From Candidatus Villigracilis propinquus (GTDB taxonomy: Bacteria; Chloroflexota; Anaerolineae; Anaerolineales; Villigracilaceae): a stretch of 64,000 nt of DNA. The stretch lies in NCBI GenBank assembly GCA_016714565.1, contig JADKDM010000034.1:27375-91374 (forward strand). The letters run 5' to 3'. Shown here in pieces: positions 42,680 to 51,068 of the stretch (position 1 is its first letter; each line of letters begins with the position of its first letter). The position numbers and the translations under genes were made by a program. The notes beneath the pieces are model-generated. The model was not told where the DNA came from, ran no database searches, and was given only the letters and a program-made list of their open reading frames with translations.

Positions 42680-45020
42680 TCAACCTCTCAATCTTGTGGA
42701 AGCAATTGCGGCCTGTCCCAATGAGAGTCCGCCGTCGTTCGTAGGCACTTCCCTATGTATGTATACTTTGAAACCGTCTTTCTTCAATAGTGCCAAAGTT
42801 CGTCCAATTAGTGTGATATTCTGCCAGACTCCGCCAGACAAAACGACAGACCGAATCCCCGTTTCCGAGCTGATTTTCGCAACGGTTTCCCGTACCGATT
42901 CCGCCAGACCGTTATGAAAGCGTGCCGAAATTTTTTGGATGGGAATTCCCGCTGCTGCATCTTTTACCAACGCCTCAACAACGCCTCGGACTCCGACCAA
43001 GCCTGATTCAACACCAAAGGCATACATCCCCGCCTCAGCAGGATCTGCCAACGCCTCGAACTCAATCGCCGCCTGCCCTTCATAATTAACCTTTTGCCGT
43101 ACACCCGCCAAAGCCGCCGCCGCATCGAACAACCGTCCCATCGACGAGGTCATTGGCGTGTTGATTTTTCTCTCCAACTGCGCATTCAAAACAACCAAAT
43201 CTTCCGCGCTGAATTCAGCAACCGAATCAAGCCGCTCATCCCACTCCAAACCGAGACTCCACAACAAGGCCAGCGCCGTGCGTGCAGGTTTCCGAATCGC
43301 TGCGTCTCCGCCCGGCAAAGGGAAATATTCCAAATGAGCCGCACGTTGAAAAGACTTGTAATCTCCAACCAAAAATTCCCCGCCCCAGATCGCGCCATCT
43401 TCGCCGTAGCCCGTCCCATCAAACGACACGCCGATGACAGGTTCATTCAGTCCATGCTCGGCCATGCAGGCGGCGATATGCGCGTGGTGATGTTGAATTT
43501 GAAAGAGCGGAAGATTTTCCCGCTCGGCTCGTTCATTTGCATAAATGGACGCCAGATAATTCGGGTGCATGTCACACGCAATTGCCTCTGGCTTCACACG
43601 GAACAAACGCTCGAAATGCTCCACGCCTTGCTCGAACGATCTCAACGTCTCGTAATTTTCCATATCCCCAATGTGATGGCTCAGAAAAGCATAATTCCCA
43701 TTCGTGATGCAAAACGTATTCTTCAACTCCGAACCCGCCGCGAGCAACTGTGGCACATCGAATGGCAGTTTGACGGGGAATGGGGAGTAGCCGCGAGATC
43801 TTCGGATAGGGTAAATTGGTAGCTTGGTATACTGGGAATTGGGAACCAATTTACCGACTTCCAACACTCTTACCACCGAATCATCGCATCGAATATGAAT
43901 ATCCCTGTCGTGCATCAGAAACGCATCTGCCAGTTTGGATAACCGCTTTCGCGCATCCTCGTTGTCTGTGGCGATGGGTTCTTCGGAGAGATTGCCGCTG
44001 GTCATGACTAAGACAGTGGACAGTGGACGGTGGACAGTGGTTGTACCGTCTACGGTCAACGGTCTACCGTCCAGGATTAGGTAATGCAGCGGCGTATACG
44101 GAAGCATTACGCCGAGCCAATCCTGCTTTGGCGAAACTTCTTCCACGATGGTTGATTCTGGCTTTTTCTTCAACAACACAATCGGGCGCGCTGTAGATTG
44201 CAATAACTCGCGCTCTTCGTCACTGACAAAGCAATGCTGCTCAATCGTTTCGATATCAGGCATCATCAACGCAAAAGGCTTGTCCACGCGCAGTTTGCGG
44301 TTGCGGAGTTCAGTAACCGCTTTTTCATTTGTCGCATCACAAGCGAGATGAAATCCGCCAAGACCTTTGATTGCGACTATTTCACCTTTTGCCAAGGCGT
44401 TGCATGTTTCAGTAATGGCGTTATCAGAACTTCCTTTCCTTCAACGTTCCGCTCTCCAGCCACACCTTCGGTCCGCACACCGCACACGCCACAGGCTGTG
44501 CATGGAATCTGCGATTCGTCGGGTCGGTGTATTCGCGCTCGCAGTCGGGACATAATGGAAAGCCCGCCATGGTTGTCTTCGGTCTGTCGTAGGGGATGTC
44601 TTTGATGATGGTGAAGCGCGGGCCGCAGTTGGTGCAGTTGATGAAGGGATAATGATAGCGGCGGTCAGATGGGTCGAAGAGTTCGCGCAGGCAGTCGGGG
44701 CAAATGGATACGTCAGGTGAGATGGGCTGGAACGCGCCGTCCACTGATTCAGAGTGGCGAATGTCGAAGGAACTGAATCCGCTGGCAGGGCGGAAAGAGG
44801 CGGAGAATTCGTCTATGGAAGAAAGTGCCGGAGCTTCGTCCCGTAATTTTTGGACGAAGATGTCGAGGATGTCTTTTTCCCCATCCACTTCTATTTCAAC
44901 ACCTGCGGATGTGTTCTTCACCCAGCCTTTGAGATCGAGGCGCGTGGCAAGGTTATAAACAAAGGGCCGGAAACCGACCCCTTGTACGATGCCTGTGATG
45001 TGAACGCGCGCGCCTTGCAT
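42680..45020 (-). CDS. hypF: Carbamoyltransferase HypF, one frameshift, two in-frame repeat insertions
   Basis: About 780 residues after repair. It has an acylphosphatase domain at the N-terminus (GIVQGVGFRPFVYNLA), two zinc fingers (CPDCLRELFDP, CTNCGPRF, CPDCEREY, CAVCGP), a YrdC-like domain (AIKGLGGFHLACDA) and a Kae1-like C-terminus (QIQHHHAHIAACMAEH, GVSFDGTGYGEDG). The frame breaks near 44435, where one extra base explains the shift. HypF makes the thiocarboxamide on HypE from carbamoyl phosphate. Two stretches absent in usual HypF are built from 7-base repeats (43814-43855, 44014-44072) yet keep the frame, adding about 14-19 residues each. Confidence 0.92.
43814..43855. repeat. Heptanucleotide array inside hypF (6 units, 42 bases)
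   Basis: In sevens from 43814: aattggt, agcttgg, tatactg, ggaattg, ggaacca, atttacc. The ends GGTAAATTGG (43810-43819) and CCAATTTACC (43846-43855) are perfect reverse complements. Six units equal 14 codons, so the insertion keeps the reading frame. It falls between the conserved CDDSVVRVLEV and the PIRRSRGYSPF segments of HypF. Confidence 0.7.
44014..44072. repeat. Heptanucleotide hairpin array inside hypF (8 units)
   Basis: Units cagtgga, cagtgga, cggtgga, cagtggt, then after TGT, accgtct, acggtca, acggtct, accgtcc. The two halves run head-to-head and are partly complementary. It encodes the stretch RPLTVDGTTTVHRPLST between YTPLHYLIL and VLVMTSGNLSEEP, where other HypF proteins have only a few residues. 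Wording is close to the intergenic arrays at 18180 and 34331. Confidence 0.75.
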
Positions 45021-45677
45021 TTATTTCTTTGAGTTTTCTATGAGCCAATTGACCCACGCATCCAGCCCTTCGCCCGTGCGGCAGGAAAGCGGGAAGGTGG
45101 TGACGCCGGGGTTGAGGACTTGCACGCCGCGCTCGAAATAATCCATGCGGAACTCGACGTAGGGGAGCAGGTCAACTTTGTTGATGACGAGCGCATCCAC
45201 GCCGCGATAGGTGCCGGGATATTTATAGGGCTTGTCGTCGCCTTCGGGGATGGATGCGACGAGCACGGTCTTGTGTGTGCCGAGTTTGAAGTTGGCGGGG
45301 CAAACAAGGTTGCCGACATTTTCAACGATGAGCAGGTCGAATTGAGTCAGGTCAAGTTGTTCGAGTGCGCCGCGCAGCATGACGGCATCGAGATGACAAT
45401 CACCGCCTGTGTTGATCTGAATGGCGGCACCCGCACCTGCGGCTGCGGCTCGGTCTGCGTCGATGGATGTGGCGATGTCACCATCCACGGTTGCGACGCG
45501 CAGTTTGCCTTTGAGCAGCGGCAGGGTCTTTTCGATGAGCGAGGTCTTGCCTGAGCCTGGCGAGGCTATGATGTTGATGGAAAACACGCCAGCGGAATCG
45601 ATGCGCGCGCGATTTTCTTCCGCTAAACGGTCATTGGCATTGAGGATGTTTTCAACGATTGGGATGTTTTGGGTCAT
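45021..45677 (-). CDS. hypB: Hydrogenase nickel incorporation GTPase HypB
   Basis: A 218-residue SIMIBI GTPase. IIASPGSGKTSLIEKTL is the P-loop, VATVDGDIATSIDADR switch I, INTGGDCHLDAVML carries the Cys-His metal site at the dimer interface, and VINKVDLLPY gives guanine specificity (NKxD). It inserts nickel with HypA. The N-terminal CxxCGC high-affinity nickel site of E. coli HypB and His-rich storage stretches of others are absent, so it is a simple form. It abuts hypF directly (45020/45021). An octamer repeat lies upstream of it on the operon. Confidence 0.95.
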   Translation of the reverse strand: MTQNIPIVENILNANDRLAEENRARIDSAGVFSINIIASPGSGKTSLIEKTLPLLKGKLRVATVDGDIATSIDADRAAAAGAGAAIQINTGGDCHLDAVMLRGALEQLDLTQFDLLIVENVGNLVCPANFKLGTHKTVLVASIPEGDDKPYKYPGTYRGVDALVINKVDLLPYVEFRMDYFERGVQVLNPGVTTFPLSCRTGEGLDAWVNWLIENSKK

Positions 45678-45718
45678 GGGAACTCCGAAGGAAAAGATGA
45701 AAGATGAAGAAAAAATTA

Positions 45719-45758
45719 CCTGTTTACCTGTCTACTTGTTTACGTGTCTACGTTCTTC
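45719..45758. repeat. Octanucleotide array between hypA and hypB (5 units)
   Basis: In eights from 45719: cctgttta, cctgtcta, cttgttta, cgtgtcta, cgttcttc. The period here is 8, not 7, and the last unit touches the hypA stop region. Just before it, agatgaa is repeated twice in sevens. Related in style to the heptamer arrays and also transcribed within the hyp operon. Confidence 0.7.
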
Positions 45759-46098
45759 ATTCCACATCAATCGATTCAAGCGCAAACTCTTCGCCAGCGA
45801 TAACCTTTGCGCCGACCCCGCCGCATTGCGGGCAGACTAATTCCCTGTCGGTGGGGTGGTATTTGTGGAAGCAGGTCATGCACTGCAATTCGGCGGGCAC
45901 GCGGCGGAAGTGCAATGTGGCTTGCTCGGCAATTGTATCCTTTGCGATGATCTCCCAATAGAACTGGATCGAGTCATCCACCATGCTGGAAAGTTCGCCC
46001 ATGACGATGTGCAAGTCGGTGATGCGTTTGGCATTCGCTTTTTCGGCGTGGTCAAGCGCGATTTTCAAAATGGATTCAGTGACGGGGAGTTCGTGCAT
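45757..46098 (-). CDS. hypA: Hydrogenase nickel metallochaperone HypA
   Basis: A 113-residue protein starting MHELPVTESIL, where the N-terminal Met-His-Glu chelates nickel. The zinc-ribbon knuckles CMTC and CPQC are at about residues 73-76 and 89-92. It delivers nickel to the hydrogenase large subunit with HypB. It is the first gene of the hyp operon; the 147-base spacer upstream is shared with the divergent BTAD regulator and must contain both promoters, though no clear boxes were found. Confidence 0.94.
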   Translation of the reverse strand: MHELPVTESILKIALDHAEKANAKRITDLHIVMGELSSMVDDSIQFYWEIIAKDTIAEQATLHFRRVPAELQCMTCFHKYHPTDRELVCPQCGGVGAKVIAGEEFALESIDVE

Positions 46099-46245
46099 TT
46101 GGTTGTTCCGATCTCTACTCTTAAAGTTTGCTCACAGCATCAAAATCATATCAGCATTTTAGATATATGTAAGATGTCAAATATCCTGTGGATTCGGCCA
46201 GAAATTATTTATCTTCTCATAAATCTACGATAAACTCTAGCATAC

Positions 46246-49200
46246 ATGCCGCTTTCCCGTGTCCTTCGCACCAAATTATTACCTCCGCCGCGCAATGCAC
46301 GGACGTTGACCCGTCCGCGCATTATCGAAACGCTTCGTTCCGCCTTTGATCATCGTCTCACCATTTTGCAGGCGGGAGCGGGCTACGGCAAAAGCACAGC
46401 GCTGGCCGAGTTCGCCGCCGAAGTTCACCCGATCTGGTATCAACTTAATGAAGAAGATAACGACCCGCTTGTTTTCCTTCTTCATCTTTTTTATGCCGCC
46501 AAAACGGCCCTGCCCGAAACGATCGAGCCGCTCAATGCCTACCTCGAAGCCTGGGATGGGGCGCAGGGCATTCTGCCGTGGCGCAGCATTCTCGACCAGT
46601 TCATCAATGTTCTCACTGACCATTCCGAACCGCTGCTATTTACCTTTGATGACGCGCACCTCGTCCTCGAAACGGGGGAGATCCCCCACATCCTCGACCG
46701 CTTCATCGGGCTGGCGCCTGCCAATGTGCATGTCCTGCTTTCAGGGCGGCCCGACCTCAGCCTGCCAACCCTCTCACGCTGGCGTTCCAAAGGTGAAGTC
46801 CTCACGCTTGACCAGAACATCCTGACCTTCACGGCGCAGGAGATCACTTCATTATTTACCAATCAATACCGCCTTGACCTGACAATCGAAGAAGTTGACT
46901 CCCTGCTGACCTACACCGAAGGCTGGGCCATCGCCCTCCAGTTAATCTGGCAAAGCATTCGCAGCCAGTCCTCCACCGCGCTGGAATTCCCGCTTCACTG
47001 GCAGGCGGATTCGCTCGAGTCTCTTTTCGATGTGCTCGCGCAGGAAGTCTTCTCGCGCCACCCCTCCGACATCCGCGAATTCCTGCTCATCACCTCCACT
47101 CTGCGCGACCTCAACCCCGAAGCCTGCGATGCCCTCCGCCGCGCGATGGGCAATGCATCGAATGACTCCGCGCCCATGCTCGCCTATCTGCGCCGGCAGG
47201 ATCTGTTCGTCGTGGAAACGTCCGCGGGCACACTGCGCTATCATCACATCTTCCACAACTTCCTCCAGCAGCAATCCACACCCGAGCAGCGCACCCAATG
47301 GCATCGCGCCGCAGCGGATTACTACCTCTCGTACAAGAATCCCGAATCCGCCATCCATCACTTGCTTGAAGCAAACGCCTGGGATGACATGGCCGACCTG
47401 CTCGACACCTACTCCCAGACTCTGCTCTCCAGCGGACGGTTTGATACGCTTGCGACGTACATCGCCTCTTTGCCGCCCCTCGGCCTGCATCAACATCCCA
47501 TGCTTTTGTTTACGCTGGGAGAGTTGGCCCGCCTGCGAACCCGCTTCGACGAAGCCCAGGGCTGGTACCGTCAGGCAGAAACCATCTGGCGTCAACGCGG
47601 ACAACTCGACGGCATCGCCCGCGCCTTGCGTGGTCAGCTGCGCGTGTACCTCGATACCTTTAATCCATTGCAAGCCGAAAAACTGCTCGAAGAAGCCATC
47701 CGCCTGACCGACGGGTTTGAAGACCGCGAAGCGCAGGTCCGCTTGTTTGAACTGCTTGCAGAAAACAAACTCAACTCCGGACAGGTGGAAGAGGCGGAGC
47801 ATCTACGTCAGCGGGCGGAGGAATTACGTCTCGAAGGCCCATCCGATGGACAGCTTCAATTCCGTGTGTGGCTGAGAACCGGAAAGATCAATGAAGCCCG
47901 TCGCGGGTTGGAAGAGCAGGCGGAAGCAGAGAAGCATAATCCCGTGCAAATGCCGCGCGCCCACCGTGAGACGTATCTGCTGCTTTCATTGATCTATGCC
48001 TTTCAAGGGCAGGGGGAACTGGCGCTTGGTTCTGCGCTCGAAGGCACGCGCCGCGGCGATGAGTTGAAATCTCCGTTTGTGACGGCGGTAGGGCACATGC
48101 GGCAGGGACACGCCCTGATGCTTGCCACCCCGCCCAACTACGAACTCGCCCGCAAGCAATTTGAAAAAAGTATCGCGATCAGTCATGCGGTCAACGTGCC
48201 GCGATTGCTCGTCGAAGCCAATTGGGGGCTGTGCCGCGCCAGCGGATATCAAGGCGATCTTGTGCTCGCGCAAACCCTTGCCCAACAAGCCATCGAAGTC
48301 GCCGATCAAGCGGGTGATGAATGGATCTCTTCGCTCACACGCCTGACGATGGGCGCGAGCTTCATGTTGTCATCCCGCTACGAGGTGGCTGAAGAATGGC
48401 TCAATCGTGCCGTGCTGGGTTTTCAGGAATGCAGCGATCCGTTCGGGAAGACCGCCGCGCGTCTTTGGTTGTGTTATGGCTTGCAGAAACAAAGACAGAT
48501 GGATCGGCTCGAACGTCTGTTGAGCGATGTTCTCGTGACATGCCGCGAAAATGAGTATGGTTTTCTCTTCACGAGCAGATCATATTTGGGTGCTCCCGAT
48601 GAACGCATCTTCACGCCGCTCCTTGTCTTCGCCCGTGACCGTGGTTTGGAAGGCGCCTACGCTCTGCGTCTGCTCGATCTGCTCGGCCTGGGCAAGGTGC
48701 AGAGTCACCCGGGGTTTAGACTCTCCGTCGAAACACTGGGCAGCTTTCAGGTTAAGAGAGGAGGCGAAGTCATTCCTTCCAATGGCTGGCGGCGCGAAAA
48801 ATCACGTCAGCTTTTCCAGCTTCTGCTCATCTATCGCCAATCCCCGTTGGACCGCGACCAGATCAGCGAGTACCTCTGGCCCGAAGCCGACCCCGCCACC
48901 GCACAGCGGAATTTCAAGATCACGTTGAACACGCTGTATCAAGTCCTTGAACCGGATCGTGACGCGGGCAGCGACTCGGCTTTCATCGTGCGCGATGGGA
49001 CGACCTACACCCTGCGCCTCCACGCGGACCTTTGGCTTGATTCTGACCATTTTGTTCGTCTTGCCCGTGAGGGATTCAAGCCCAATGGAATGGCGTCTCT
49101 GGAGCAGGCGGTGAATTTGTATCGCGGCGATTACCTGCCCGACTCGCTGTATGAGCCGTGGGCGGCGGAGGAACGCGAACGCCTTGCTTCTATTTTTCTC

Positions 49201-49461
49201 GAAGCCGCCGATAAACTGTGCGACCTGTATTTGAAGAACAACCGTTTTAGTGAAGTGATAGACCTCTGCCAGCGCATCCTCGCCCGTGACAATTGCTGGG
49301 AGCGCGCCTACCGTCACCTGATGCAAGCCTACAACGCCCTCGGTGACCGCGGTCAACTTGCCCGCACGTACCAACGCTGTCAGCAGATATTGAAAGACGA
49401 GTTGGACGTCCCGCCTTCGCAGGAAACGCAGGAATTGTATAAAAAACTGATCCGCTCTTAA
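46246..49461 (+). CDS. Large STAND-ATPase transcriptional activator with C-terminal wHTH-BTAD
   Basis: A 1071-residue regulator. The N-terminal third is a MalT-like STAND ATPase (P-loop QAGAGYGKSTAL near residue 42, Walker B-like LLFTFDDAHLV), then a long helical TPR-type region (about 380-800). An OmpR-like winged helix follows (LSVETLGSFQVKRGGE, RREKSRQLFQLLLIY, DQISEYLWPEADPATAQRN) and a bacterial transcriptional activator domain at the end (about 930-1068). Unlike SARP regulators, the DNA-binding part is C-terminal. It would oligomerise with ATP after binding an inducer and activate genes nearby. It is divergent from the hyp operon and upstream of the acyl-CoA cluster; its target is unknown. 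Confidence 0.88.
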   Translation: MPLSRVLRTKLLPPPRNARTLTRPRIIETLRSAFDHRLTILQAGAGYGKSTALAEFAAEVHPIWYQLNEEDNDPLVFLLHLFYAAKTALPETIEPLNAYLEAWDGAQGILPWRSILDQFINVLTDHSEPLLFTFDDAHLVLETGEIPHILDRFIGLAPANVHVLLSGRPDLSLPTLSRWRSKGEVLTLDQNILTFTAQEITSLFTNQYRLDLTIEEVDSLLTYTEGWAIALQLIWQSIRSQSSTALEFPLHWQADSLESLFDVLAQEVFSRHPSDIREFLLITSTLRDLNPEACDALRRAMGNASNDSAPMLAYLRRQDLFVVETSAGTLRYHHIFHNFLQQQSTPEQRTQWHRAAADYYLSYKNPESAIHHLLEANAWDDMADLLDTYSQTLLSSGRFDTLATYIASLPPLGLHQHPMLLFTLGELARLRTRFDEAQGWYRQAETIWRQRGQLDGIARALRGQLRVYLDTFNPLQAEKLLEEAIRLTDGFEDREAQVRLFELLAENKLNSGQVEEAEHLRQRAEELRLEGPSDGQLQFRVWLRTGKINEARRGLEEQAEAEKHNPVQMPRAHRETYLLLSLIYAFQGQGELALGSALEGTRRGDELKSPFVTAVGHMRQGHALMLATPPNYELARKQFEKSIAISHAVNVPRLLVEANWGLCRASGYQGDLVLAQTLAQQAIEVADQAGDEWISSLTRLTMGASFMLSSRYEVAEEWLNRAVLGFQECSDPFGKTAARLWLCYGLQKQRQMDRLERLLSDVLVTCRENEYGFLFTSRSYLGAPDERIFTPLLVFARDRGLEGAYALRLLDLLGLGKVQSHPGFRLSVETLGSFQVKRGGEVIPSNGWRREKSRQLFQLLLIYRQSPLDRDQISEYLWPEADPATAQRNFKITLNTLYQVLEPDRDAGSDSAFIVRDGTTYTLRLHADLWLDSDHFVRLAREGFKPNGMASLEQAVNLYRGDYLPDSLYEPWAAEERERLASIFLEAADKLCDLYLKNNRFSEVIDLCQRILARDNCWERAYRHLMQAYNALGDRGQLARTYQRCQQILKDELDVPPSQETQELYKKLIRS

Positions 49462-49500
49462 ATCCTTCTGGTGGGTTTCCAATATCGAAGTCACGTATGC

Positions 49501-49568
49501 CACCCCTACGGGGTTCTGTAAATTTACTTCCTCAACCCTAGAATCATTACACCCCTACGGGGTTTTTC
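49501..49568. repeat. Two copies of CACCCCTACGGGGTT, 49 bases apart; second may terminate transcription
   Basis: The 15-base sequence occurs at 49501-49515 and 49550-49564. Each forms a five-base ACCCC/GGGGT stem. The second is followed by TTTTT (to 49566 or so), which makes it a weak candidate terminator for the regulator gene ending at 49461. Only two copies are seen and the spacer shows no CRISPR character. Confidence 0.6.
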
Positions 49569-49570
49569 TC

Positions 49571-49689
49571 CGCCTTCCACCTTCTGCTTTCCGCCCTCTG
49601 CCTTCTGCTTACTGTTCACTGATTACTCACTTTCACTCACCACTTTCCACCATCCGCCTTCTGCTTGCTGCCTACTGCCTTCTGTTCAC
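49571..49689. repeat. Heptanucleotide tandem array, 17 degenerate units
   Basis: From 49571 the sequence reads as 17 consecutive sevens, for example cgccttc, caccttc, tgctttc, cgccctc, tgccttc, tgcttac, tgttcac, tgattac, ending tgcctac, tgccttc, tgttcac. The consensus is near YGCCTTC with drift to TGTTCAC. All units run in the same direction. This is the clearest array of the window-wide family and is like cyanobacterial STRR sequences. It lies between the BTAD regulator and a small gene. Confidence 0.9.
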
Positions 49690-49739
49690 ACCCACTGCTT
49701 GTAACCGTCCTGTTACCCCGCTCTGATACTGTATAACGG

Positions 49740-49967
49740 ATGGATACTCTTCCTCCGCCGCTGATCTCGTCTTTCATCATCCGTTTCGTGATGGAGGAAT
49801 TTTCGGCGGACAAGCCTGCATATCATGGCTCGATTCGCCATATTCAAACGGCCGAAGAGATCAACTTCCACGAATGGCATGAGGCAACAGAATTCATGCA
49901 CCGCTTTGTACAATTGGAGGAGTTACAACCTCCAACCCCCAAAAATCCCCTAGTCCCTAATCCCTAA
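49740..49967 (+). CDS. Small hypothetical protein
   Basis: A 75-residue protein. The central part FIIRFVMEEFSADKPAYHGSIRHIQTAEEINFHEWHEATEFMHRFV has an even, protein-like mix of residues with a conserved-looking core (YHGSIRHIQTAEE), so it is likely real, but I recognise no family with a known role. The last 12 residues (proline-rich QPPTPKNPLVPNP) are encoded by the start of a heptamer array, so the array seems to have replaced or extended the natural C-terminus. No strong ribosome-binding site was seen. It precedes the KASIII-like gene. Confidence 0.55.
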   Translation: MDTLPPPLISSFIIRFVMEEFSADKPAYHGSIRHIQTAEEINFHEWHEATEFMHRFVQLEELQPPTPKNPLVPNP

Positions 49968-49987
49968 TTCCAAATCTCTATTCCCTA
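49953..49987. repeat. Heptanucleotide array (5 units) overlapping a gene end
   Basis: In sevens from 49953: gtcccta, atcccta, attccaa, atctcta, ttcccta. The array runs across the stop codon of the small gene (49967) and ends 15 bases before the KASIII-like start. Confidence 0.75.
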
Positions 49988-50002
49988 AAAACAGAAGGTA
50001 TC

Positions 50003-51001
50003 ATGCGCAACGTACAGATTCTCAGCACAGGAAGTTATGTTCCAGAACGAGTAGTGACCAACGCCGAAGTGGACGCCATGATGGGCGAATCCACGGGCGA
50101 GTGGCTTTTGGCGAATGTCGGCATCAAAGAACGCCGCTGGATGGCGCCCGATCAGGTGACCTCTGACCTCATCGTCGAAGCCTCGAAGAAAGCCCTCGAA
50201 CGCGCAGGCATCACCGCCGCCGACCTGGACTTGATCATTGTCTCTACTGATACCCCTGATTACCTCTCCCCCAGCACCTCCATCGTCGTGCAGAACAAAC
50301 TCGGCGCGGATAAGGCTGGCTGTTACGACATCAACTCCGCCTGTGCGGGTTGGGTGACTGCCCTCGATCAGGGTGCAAAATACCTGATGACCGAGCCGAC
50401 CATGAAATACATCCTCGTGGCTGGCGGATATGGCATGAGCCGCTTCATTGATTACAAGGATAAGAAGACCGCCAATCTCTTCGCGGATGGCGCGGGCGCA
50501 GTCGTTTTGGGCGTTGGCGAAGAACAAGGTTTCCTCGCTTCAAATCTGCTGGCAGTTGGTTCCTTCCACGATGCGCTGGGGATTTACACGGGCGGAACGT
50601 ATCGTCCATGCACACCTGAAAACATGGCGCAATTCGGCGGGCCGAAAGTGGAGTTCGTCAAAAAATTTCCCAAGACTTTCAACACTGAATATTGGCCCAA
50701 ACTCATGCAAGGCGCACTCGACAAAGCGGGACTGACCTTCGATGATGTTGACCAGTATTACTTCACCCAACTCAACGTCCGCACCATTGAAGTGATGATG
50801 GACTTGCTCAAACAGCCCATCGAAAAGACTCACTGGGTGATGGACAAGTGGGGCTACACAGGTTCTCCATGCGTCATCATGGCATTGGATGATGCAATTG
50901 CCCAAGGCAAAGGTCCCAAGCCAGGTGATGTGATCCTCTTCTGCGCGAGCGGCGGCGGAATTACGATGGCGTCATCGGTTTGGAAGTGGACAGCGAAGTA
51001 A
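50003..51001 (+). CDS. Beta-ketoacyl synthase III-like enzyme with altered active site
   Basis: A 332-residue thiolase-fold protein of the FabH group, beginning ILSTGSYVPERVVTNAEVDA. The acyl-accepting Cys is present (SACAGW, Cys114). The other two members of the FabH triad are not: the HQAN histidine is Thr255 (FTQLN) and the GNTS asparagine is Tyr285 (WGYTGSP). Such an enzyme could still take an acyl group but should not decarboxylate malonyl-ACP in the normal way, so an acyltransfer or other Claisen chemistry is possible. It stands at the head of an acyl-CoA cluster with ligases, MaoC hydratases and thiolase. Confidence 0.85.
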   Translation: MRNVQILSTGSYVPERVVTNAEVDAMMGESTGEWLLANVGIKERRWMAPDQVTSDLIVEASKKALERAGITAADLDLIIVSTDTPDYLSPSTSIVVQNKLGADKAGCYDINSACAGWVTALDQGAKYLMTEPTMKYILVAGGYGMSRFIDYKDKKTANLFADGAGAVVLGVGEEQGFLASNLLAVGSFHDALGIYTGGTYRPCTPENMAQFGGPKVEFVKKFPKTFNTEYWPKLMQGALDKAGLTFDDVDQYYFTQLNVRTIEVMMDLLKQPIEKTHWVMDKWGYTGSPCVIMALDDAIAQGKGPKPGDVILFCASGGGITMASSVWKWTAK

Positions 51002-51035
51002 TTTTAGGTGAAGGGAGAAGAAGGTTTAAATTTTC

Positions 51036-51056
51036 AACCTGTAACCTTCAACTTTT
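51036..51056. repeat. Short heptanucleotide array before acyl-CoA ligase
   Basis: Three degenerate sevens aacctgt, aaccttc, aactttt lie in the 67-base spacer between the KASIII-like gene and the ligase, preceded by a partly complementary GGTGAAGGGAGAAGAAGGTT. Weaker than the other arrays. Confidence 0.5.
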
Positions 51057-51068
51057 CACAGTGAGGCC

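Noticed and set aside
46942..47802. 286-residue minus-strand frame opposite the BTAD regulator
   Set aside because: Antisense shadow of the TPR region; no domain or ribosome-binding site.
49501..49568. Possible CRISPR fragment (two direct repeats with a spacer)
   Set aside because: Only two 15-base copies, repeat too short, no cas genes in the window, and the repeat is itself a small hairpin like a terminator.
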